A DNA stretch of 9,555 bases from JAPLXD01 sp041661585. Its GTDB lineage: Bacteria > Patescibacteriota > Minisyncoccia > Moranbacterales > UBA11712. This document shows, piece after piece, positions 4,720 through 9,555 of this stretch (positions are counted from its first letter, which is position 1; each line of letters opens with the position of its first letter). The translations under genes were made by a program, and so were the position numbers. The DNA is taken from positions 1 through 9,555 of the forward strand of contig JBAZUC010000030.1 of the NCBI GenBank assembly GCA_041661585.1, given 5' to 3'. Under the pieces are notes generated by a model. The model ran no database searches and had not been told where the DNA came from. It was given only the letters and a program-made list of their open reading frames with translations.

Positions 4720-4754
4720 AGGGAGGATGTTGAGTTTTCGTCGATATCCTCCTT
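4720..4754 (+). other. Stable hairpin directly after atpE
   Basis: AGGGAGGATGTTGA (4720-4733) pairs with TCGATATCCTCCTT (4741-4754) at all 14 positions, three of them G-U wobbles, around a 7-base loop. It begins 14 bases after the atpE stop. Only a weak, broken T run (TTTT at 4761) follows, so it is not a good terminator. A role as a 3' mRNA stabiliser or processing site that raises atpE output relative to its neighbours fits the high copy number of subunit c, but this is inference. Confidence 0.6.
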
Positions 4755-4759
4755 GCGAA

Positions 4760-4880
4760 ATTTTCAATGATCAATGATCAATTTTCAATCAATGATTCAA
4801 TTTCTAAATTTTCAATTTTCAAACATTGAAAATTGAGTCATTGAAAATTCATTGTAAATTGAAAATTGATAATTGAAAAT
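4760..4880. repeat. AT-rich inverted repeat between atpE and atpF
   Basis: Three nested arm pairs are exact: 4760-4768 with 4872-4880 (9 bases), 4777-4789 with 4858-4870 (13 bases), and 4812-4822 with 4826-4836 (11 bases, ACA loop). The repeated theme is ATTTTCAAT and its complement. The whole gap can fold into one long hairpin ending just before the atpF ATG at 4891. Confidence 0.75.
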
Positions 4881-4890
4881 TAACAAAGCT

Positions 4891-5379
4891 ATGTCCGAAC
4901 TATTTTCAAAACTAGGCATTGATTGGAAGTTATTGATTGCCCAGATCGTCAACTTTTTGGTGCTGCTTTTTGTGCTCTGGAAATTTGCCTATGGGCCGGT
5001 TCTTGCGATGCTTGAAAAACGCCAGAAAAAGATCGAAAAGGGTCTCGCCGACGCCGAGGAAGCCGGAAAAAAATTGGAAGAAAGTGAGGAGAAGCAAAAA
5101 GAAATTTTGAAAAAGGCCCGCACGGAAGCCAAAGATATTGTTGAAAAATCGCGCGAACAAGCGGAAAAAGCCAAGTCGGAAATTGCGGCGGTTGCCAAGG
5201 TGCAAGCCGAAAAAATTATTACCGTTGCGAAAGCCGAAATCCAGCAAGAAAAGCAAAAAACAATCAAAGAGATCAAGTCGGAGATCGGAAGCCTGGTTGT
5301 GGCTGCGACGGAAAAGATCGTCGGGGAGAAGATGGATGGAGAAAAAGACAAGAAAATGATTGAAGATAGTCTGAAATAA
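4891..5379 (+). CDS. atpF: ATP synthase subunit b (peripheral stalk), 162 aa
   Basis: A dimer of this protein forms the outer stalk that holds F1 still against the turning ring. One N-terminal membrane helix (about 11-33, LLIAQIVNFLVLLFVLWKFA) is followed by a long, charged coiled coil rich in Ala, Glu, Lys (40-130) and a short C-terminal region (132-162) that contacts delta. Length is close to E. coli (156). Only one b gene is present, so a homodimer is expected. The ATG at 4891 is preferred over an in-frame TTG at 4873, which lies in the inverted repeat. No Shine-Dalgarno is visible. The stop is 12 bases from the atpH start, with an AT hairpin across the junction. Confidence 0.95.
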   Translation: MSELFSKLGIDWKLLIAQIVNFLVLLFVLWKFAYGPVLAMLEKRQKKIEKGLADAEEAGKKLEESEEKQKEILKKARTEAKDIVEKSREQAEKAKSEIAAVAKVQAEKIITVAKAEIQQEKQKTIKEIKSEIGSLVVAATEKIVGEKMDGEKDKKMIEDSLK

Positions 5380-5391
5380 TTTCGAATTATT
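5375..5391. repeat. AT hairpin across the atpF-atpH junction
   Basis: AATAATT (5375-5381) pairs with AATTATT (5385-5391) around TCG. It covers the atpF stop codon and ends on the base before the atpH ATG. It continues the pattern of AT inverted repeats at the operon's gene junctions, in miniature, and may influence translation of atpH. Confidence 0.5.
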
Positions 5392-5793
5392 ATGCGCGTC
5401 ACTGCAAAGCAACTGTCCCAAACCTTATACGAACTCACTGACGGGAAATCGAAACCGGAAATCCAAAAGTCCGTTATCGATTTTGCACGCTACATATATA
5501 AGGAAAGAAAATGGAAGCTCACTGGAAAGATAATTGAAAGTTTCGAAAAAATATACAATCAAAAGAATGGAATCATCGAGGCGGAAGTTGTGACGGCGGA
5601 AAAACTTTCCGCGGCGGTTGAAAAAAAAGTGAAAGATTATATTGAAGAAAAATATGGCGCCAAAAAAGTGGTTTTGAAAAATGCTATTGATCAGAAAATC
5701 AAAGGTGGGATGATCCTGAAGGTCGGGGATGAAGTGATGGACGGAAGCGTGGCTGGGAAGTTGGGAGAGTTAAAAAGAATATTATCTAACTAA
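5392..5793 (+). CDS. atpH: ATP synthase subunit delta, short form, 133 aa
   Basis: Delta joins the top of F1 to the b stalk. The C-terminal part is clearly recognisable: GGMILKVGDEVMDGS (105-119) followed by AGKLGELKRIL matches the conserved end of delta/OSCP proteins, and 60-100 gives the preceding alpha-beta region. The protein has 133 residues against about 175-180 in most bacteria, and the shortage falls in the N-terminal helical domain (only about 58 residues before the C-terminal domain). The partner helix at the N-terminus of alpha is still present. There is no upstream in-frame start that would restore the missing part, because the frame is limited by the atpF stop region. The gene is intact, so this is a compact form and not a fragment. 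Confidence 0.92.
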   Translation: MRVTAKQLSQTLYELTDGKSKPEIQKSVIDFARYIYKERKWKLTGKIIESFEKIYNQKNGIIEAEVVTAEKLSAAVEKKVKDYIEEKYGAKKVVLKNAIDQKIKGGMILKVGDEVMDGSVAGKLGELKRILSN

Positions 5794-5900
5794 TTTTGAA
5801 TTTCCAATTTTGAATTTTGAAAAAATTTTGAATGAATCAATGTTTGAAACATTCTAAATTGAAACATTATTTCGAAATTCGAAATTCATAATTCAAAATT
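5792..5900. repeat. AT-rich inverted repeat between atpH and atpA
   Basis: Outer arms AATTTTGAATT (5792-5802) and AATTCAAAATT (5890-5900) are exact reverse complements. At the centre, AATGTTT (5839-5845) pairs with AAACATT (5847-5853) around one G. The theme is AATTTTGAA and its complement, differing from those of the two earlier gaps. It starts in the atpH stop codon and ends 7 bases before the atpA ATG. Confidence 0.7.
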
Positions 5901-5907
5901 ATATTAT

Positions 5908-7425
5908 ATGCAAAAAGATTTCATTATCGAGACTCTCAAAAATCAAATCTCCGGTTTCAAAGCTGAAACCAAATCCGAGAAAGTCGGCCGCGTCATTGAG
6001 GTTGGGGACGGCATCGCGCGCATCAGCGGACTTTCGGATGCGATGGCGTCGGAAATGCTTGAATTTTCAGGGAAAGGCGAACCTATATATGGCGTGGCGC
6101 TCAACCTTGAAGAAGACCAGATCGGAGCGATGATCCTGGGGGAATACGAAAAGATCAAAGAAGGCGACATGGTGAAATCCACCGGAAAAATTTTGTCCGT
6201 GCCGGTGGGCGAAACGATCGTCGGCCGTGTTGTGAATCCTCTTGGGGCGCCAATCGACGGCAAAGGAGATATCAAAGCCGACAAATCCTATCCCATTGAA
6301 AAGATCGCCGCGGGTGTGATCGAACGCGAATCAGTGAAACAGCCTTTGCAGACCGGGATCAAAGCGATCGATTCGGTCATTCCGATTGGCCGGGGACAGC
6401 GCGAACTCATCATTGGCGACCGCCAAACCGGAAAAACAGCCGTGGCAATCGACGCGATCATCAACCAAAAGGACGAAGGCGTCATCTGTATATATGTAGC
6501 GATCGGGCAGAAAGAGTCCAAAGTTGCCCGCATTGTGGCGGAGCTTGAAAAGCGCGATGCGATGAATCACACGATCGTGGTTGTGGCAGGGGCGTCTGAT
6601 CCGGCCGCTCTTTCTTTTATTGCGCCGTATGCCGGCTGCGCGATCGGAGAATTTTTCATGGACCAAGGAAAAGATGTGCTCATTATATATGACGATCTTT
6701 CAAAGCACGCTTGGGCATACCGCCAGGTTTCCCTTCTTCTCAAACGGCCGCCGGGACGCGAAGCCTATCCGGGAGATATCTTCTATTTGCACTCAAGGCT
6801 CTTGGAACGGAGTGCGAAAATCGGCAAAGATTTCGGTGGCGGATCGATCACAGCCCTTCCGATCATTGAAACGCAAGCCGGAGATGTCAGTGCGTATATT
6901 CCGACCAATGTCATTTCCATCACGGACGGGCAAATTTATCTTGAATCGGATCTTTTCTATAAAGGCATTCGTCCCGCTCTCAACGTCGGACTGTCCGTGT
7001 CGCGCGTCGGATCAGCCGCGCAGATCAAGGCGATGAAAAAAGTGGCCGGAAAATTGCGTTTGGATCTTGCCCAATTCCGCGAGCTCGAAGCTTTTGCCCA
7101 GTTCGGTTCGGACTTGGATGAAGCGACGCGAAAACAGATTGAACGTGGACAGCGAACGGTTGAAATTTTGAAACAGGATCAATATGTCCCGATGCCGGTT
7201 GCGTCGCAGGTTGCGATTCTCTATGCTCTGACAGCCGGATACCTCGATGATGTTCCGGTGGAAAATGTCCAGAAATGGGAAGCCGAATTTCACAAATATA
7301 TGAAAGATATGAAAAGAGATGTTTTGGGCCTCATAAAAGAAAAAAAAGAACTGACAGAAGAAGTGGAAAATGCTTTGAAAAAAGCGATTGAAGAATACAA
7401 AGAAGTTTATGGAAACAATAGTTAG
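5908..7425 (+). CDS. atpA: ATP synthase subunit alpha (F1), 505 aa
   Basis: Alpha forms the non-catalytic nucleotide sites of the alpha3-beta3 hexamer. The N-terminal helix (IIETLKNQISGFK, 6-18) is the delta-binding segment, then a beta-barrel (25-95) and the nucleotide-binding domain follow. The P-loop is GDRQTGKT (170-177), Walker B is VLIIYDD (257-263), the RPPGREAYPGD loop is at 280-290, and the arginine finger is Arg366 in SVSRVGSAAQ. The C-terminal helical domain fills the rest. Length is close to E. coli (513). All family landmarks are intact, so it should be functional. The start has an AT leader (TTATATTAT) and no Shine-Dalgarno. Stop TAG is 6 bases before atpG. Confidence 0.98.
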   Translation: MQKDFIIETLKNQISGFKAETKSEKVGRVIEVGDGIARISGLSDAMASEMLEFSGKGEPIYGVALNLEEDQIGAMILGEYEKIKEGDMVKSTGKILSVPVGETIVGRVVNPLGAPIDGKGDIKADKSYPIEKIAAGVIERESVKQPLQTGIKAIDSVIPIGRGQRELIIGDRQTGKTAVAIDAIINQKDEGVICIYVAIGQKESKVARIVAELEKRDAMNHTIVVVAGASDPAALSFIAPYAGCAIGEFFMDQGKDVLIIYDDLSKHAWAYRQVSLLLKRPPGREAYPGDIFYLHSRLLERSAKIGKDFGGGSITALPIIETQAGDVSAYIPTNVISITDGQIYLESDLFYKGIRPALNVGLSVSRVGSAAQIKAMKKVAGKLRLDLAQFRELEAFAQFGSDLDEATRKQIERGQRTVEILKQDQYVPMPVASQVAILYALTAGYLDDVPVENVQKWEAEFHKYMKDMKRDVLGLIKEKKELTEEVENALKKAIEEYKEVYGNNS

Positions 7426-7431
7426 AATTTT

Positions 7432-8394
7432 ATGGCTGGTGGAACAAGAGAACTCAAGCGCCGAATAAAATCGGTGAACAATACCAAGAAGATCACTCGC
7501 GCCATGGAAATGGTGGCGGCTTCGAAGATGCGCCGAGCGGTGGCGAGTGTTCTTGCGATCCGGCCTTATGCCCACAGCGCCTGGAGCGTACTGACCAATA
7601 TGGCTCGCGCTTTTGAAAATTATCCAACGGAACTTCTTGAGAAGCGGGAAGTGAAAAAAATTCTCATGATCGTCGTCACTTCAAACCGAGGACTTTGCGG
7701 CGGATTCAACTCCCAGCTTGTCCGGAAAGTCATCGAGCAGGTGAAAAATCCCGGCCAGCTCAAGGTGAACCGGATCGGAGGGCGTAGGATCGAGTCAAGC
7801 ATTCCGGATGGCCAAATCGAGATCGATTTCGTGACTGTCGGAAAAAAAGGAGCCAATCTCATCCGGAAAATCAGCAAAAATATCGTTGCCACCTTTGACG
7901 AGCTGACATACCTTCCCGGCATTGAAAGTGTTCGCGCGCTCTCGCGTCTCGCGATGGATGAATACAAAGCGAAAAAATATGACAAAGTAGTGATTGCCTA
8001 CACGGACTATATTTCTGCGGTTGTCCAACAGCCAAAACTTCGCCAGCTCCTTCCGGTTTCGAAAATTGAAATTGAAAAGCAATTGGCTGATATGGATGTT
8101 CTTGCCAAAGAATTCGGACTCGATGAGCCGCCAATGGAGTATAAAGTTGAACCGGACGCGAGATCGGTGCTCGAAAATATTTTGCCTCGTCTGGTTGAGA
8201 TGCAGGTATATCACGCGATTTTGGAATCGAACGCTTCGAAAGAATCGGCTCGGATGGTGGCGATGCGAAACGCAACGGACGCGGCCAACGACATGGTGGA
8301 CAATCTGACATTGATATTCAACCAGATGCGCCAAGCCGGCATCACGCAGGAAATCGCGGAGATTTCCGCGGGACGAGCGGCGCTTGAAAATTGA
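7432..8394 (+). CDS. atpG: ATP synthase subunit gamma (F1 central stalk), 320 aa
   Basis: Gamma is the rotating shaft inside the alpha-beta hexamer. The N-terminal helix (ELKRRIKSVNNTKKITRAMEM from residue 7) and the C-terminal helix (ESARMVAMRNATDAANDM, then ITQEIAEISAGRAAL, 271-318) that make the coiled coil are both well conserved, as is SNRGLCGGFNS (84-94). At 320 residues it is longer than the 287 of E. coli; the extra length lies mainly at about 105-132 and 208-235, on the outer globular part. It follows atpA by 6 bases, suggesting translational coupling. It ends with TGA directly followed by TAA, a tandem stop. Confidence 0.97.
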   Translation: MAGGTRELKRRIKSVNNTKKITRAMEMVAASKMRRAVASVLAIRPYAHSAWSVLTNMARAFENYPTELLEKREVKKILMIVVTSNRGLCGGFNSQLVRKVIEQVKNPGQLKVNRIGGRRIESSIPDGQIEIDFVTVGKKGANLIRKISKNIVATFDELTYLPGIESVRALSRLAMDEYKAKKYDKVVIAYTDYISAVVQQPKLRQLLPVSKIEIEKQLADMDVLAKEFGLDEPPMEYKVEPDARSVLENILPRLVEMQVYHAILESNASKESARMVAMRNATDAANDMVDNLTLIFNQMRQAGITQEIAEISAGRAALEN

Positions 8395-8417
8395 TAATTT
8401 AATTTAATTTTATTTAT

Positions 8418-9555
8418 ATGAATGTAGGCAAAATATCACAAGTCATCGGTCCGGTTGTTGACGTGGAATTTCCCTCCTCCGCTGAAGCTTCGGGCGGGCA
8501 AGGAAAAAGCAGCTTGCCGAACATATACAGTGCCCTTGAGGTCAATCTTGAAGGCGGAAAAAAACTTGTTCTCGAAGTCAACCAGCATCTCGGATCAAAC
8601 AAAGTCCGGGCGGTGGCCATGGGATCGACCGACGGGCTGCGGAGAAAAATGGAAGTCATCGACACTGGCGCGCCGATCAGCGTTCCGGTTGGAAAAGAAA
8701 CGCTCGGACGGATGTTCAATCTTCTCGGCGAGCCGATCGACGGAATGCCCGCCGTGAAAACGGAAAAAAGATTTCCGATCCATCGTCCGACTCCGGCTTT
8801 CACCGACCAATCTACGGAAGCGGAAATTTTGGAAACCGGGATCAAAGTCATTGATCTCATTTGTCCTTTTTTGAAAGGTGGAAAGATTGGTTTGTTCGGC
8901 GGCGCGGGCGTGGGAAAAACAGTTGTCATCCAAGAACTCATTCGCAATATCGCGACCGAGCATGGAGGCTATTCGGTTTTCGCCGGTGTGGGCGAGCGGA
9001 CGCGGGAAGGAAATGATCTTTATCACGAAATGAAAGAATCGGGAGTGCTTGAAAAAACAACACTTGTGTTCGGACAGATGAACGAACCGCCGGGAGCCCG
9101 CCAGCGAGTGGCACTTTCCGCGCTTTCGATGGCCGAATATTTCCGTGATGATGAGGGGAAAGATGTTTTGTTTTTCATCGACAACATTTTTCGTTTCACT
9201 CAGGCCGGTTCGGAAGTGTCGGCGCTCCTCGGGCGCATTCCGTCAGCCGTGGGATACCAGCCAACTCTCGCTGAAGAAATGGGACGGCTCCAAGAGAGAA
9301 TCACATCAACCAAAAAAGGTTCTGTCACATCCGTGCAAGCCGTGTATGTTCCGGCCGATGACCTCACCGACCCGGCTCCCGCGACGACTTTCGGGCACCT
9401 TGATTCAACGGTCGTTTTGTCCCGCCAACTTTCGGAACTGGGAATATATCCGGCGGTTGATCCGCTCGATTCATCCTCGACTATTCTCGATCCCAAGATC
9501 ATCGGTGAAGAACACTATGCCGTGGCGCGCGGAGTGCAAAAGGTTTTGCAAAGAT
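8418..9555 (+). CDS. atpD: ATP synthase subunit beta (F1, catalytic), cut by the window end
   Basis: Beta carries the catalytic sites for ATP synthesis and hydrolysis. The first 379 codons are present. Visible landmarks: N-terminal barrel starting GKISQVIGPVVDVEF; P-loop GGAGVGKT (161-168) with Lys167; catalytic Glu193 in GERTREGND; Walker B ending LFFIDN with Asp255; and DDLTDPAPATTFGHLD (314-329). The C-terminal helical domain with the DELSEED region lies beyond the window. An insertion of roughly ten residues, rich in Ser and Gly (21-33), sits in the N-terminal barrel compared with E. coli. The ATG follows atpG by 23 bases of almost pure A and T, with no Shine-Dalgarno. The gene for epsilon (atpC) would be expected next. 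Confidence 0.97.
   Translation, partial: MNVGKISQVIGPVVDVEFPSSAEASGGQGKSSLPNIYSALEVNLEGGKKLVLEVNQHLGSNKVRAVAMGSTDGLRRKMEVIDTGAPISVPVGKETLGRMFNLLGEPIDGMPAVKTEKRFPIHRPTPAFTDQSTEAEILETGIKVIDLICPFLKGGKIGLFGGAGVGKTVVIQELIRNIATEHGGYSVFAGVGERTREGNDLYHEMKESGVLEKTTLVFGQMNEPPGARQRVALSALSMAEYFRDDEGKDVLFFIDNIFRFTQAGSEVSALLGRIPSAVGYQPTLAEEMGRLQERITSTKKGSVTSVQAVYVPADDLTDPAPATTFGHLDSTVVLSRQLSELGIYPAVDPLDSSSTILDPKIIGEEHYAVARGVQKVLQR

Noticed and set aside
4727..4777. 16-codon mini-gene after atpE with a GGGAGG sequence abutting its ATG
   Set aside because: The ribosome-site-like bases touch the ATG with no spacing and are buried in the hairpin; the peptide has no recognisable feature.
4873..4890. TTG start adding six residues to subunit b
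   Set aside because: It lies in the right arm of the inverted repeat; the ATG at 4891 gives a normal b N-terminus.
8392..8397. TGA read as glycine (Absconditabacteria/Gracilibacteria code)
   Set aside because: No gene has an internal TGA and conserved glycines are all GGN; the TGA at the atpG end is at the expected C-terminus, although an adjacent TAA means this single stop is not decisive.

Overview
The window reads as a piece of a bacterial chromosome from the Candidate Phyla Radiation (Patescibacteria), most like a Parcubacteria-type genome. This is inference from four things: compact genes of roughly 45-50% GC separated by very AT-rich gaps, almost no Shine-Dalgarno sequences, short or diverged versions of standard proteins, and two small conserved proteins of a CPR-like type. 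No TGA occurs inside any real gene, so the standard bacterial code fits. All supported genes are on the + strand.

Layout. Bases 1-466 hold no convincing gene but are full of small inverted repeats. Bases 467-874 encode an unrecognised 135-residue basic protein. Bases 949-2349 encode an unusual protein: an insertion-sequence-type zinc ribbon and helix-turn-helix joined to a C-terminal nuclease-like domain of the PD-(D/E)XK (Cas4/RecB) type. Its N-terminal region is packed with palindromic elements that are read through in frame. Bases 2441-2893 encode a four-helix-bundle protein related to the 23S rRNA intervening-sequence protein family. Bases 2894-3184 are a repeat-rich leader.

From 3185 to the end runs a classical F-type ATP synthase operon in the order atpZ-atpB-atpE-atpF-atpH-atpA-atpG-atpD, with atpD cut by the window edge and atpC presumably beyond it. 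Subunits a, c and b make the membrane Fo part; delta, alpha, gamma and beta make F1 and the stalk. Catalytic and ion-path residues are intact. The c subunit lacks the sodium-ligand signature, so proton coupling is the best reading. Delta is clearly short.

The most interesting structure lies outside the standard genes. (1) A four-copy stem-loop family (213-271, 2353-2410, 2928-2984, 3115-3171) keeps its internal-loop sequence while its stems change with compensation. (2) The transposase-like zinc-ribbon/nuclease fusion carries in-frame palindromic elements. (3) Each long gap in the atp operon is an AT-only inverted repeat with its own sequence theme. (4) A strong GC-richer hairpin directly follows atpE. 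(5) Isoleucine before tyrosine is nearly always ATA, a codon otherwise almost unused in atpA.
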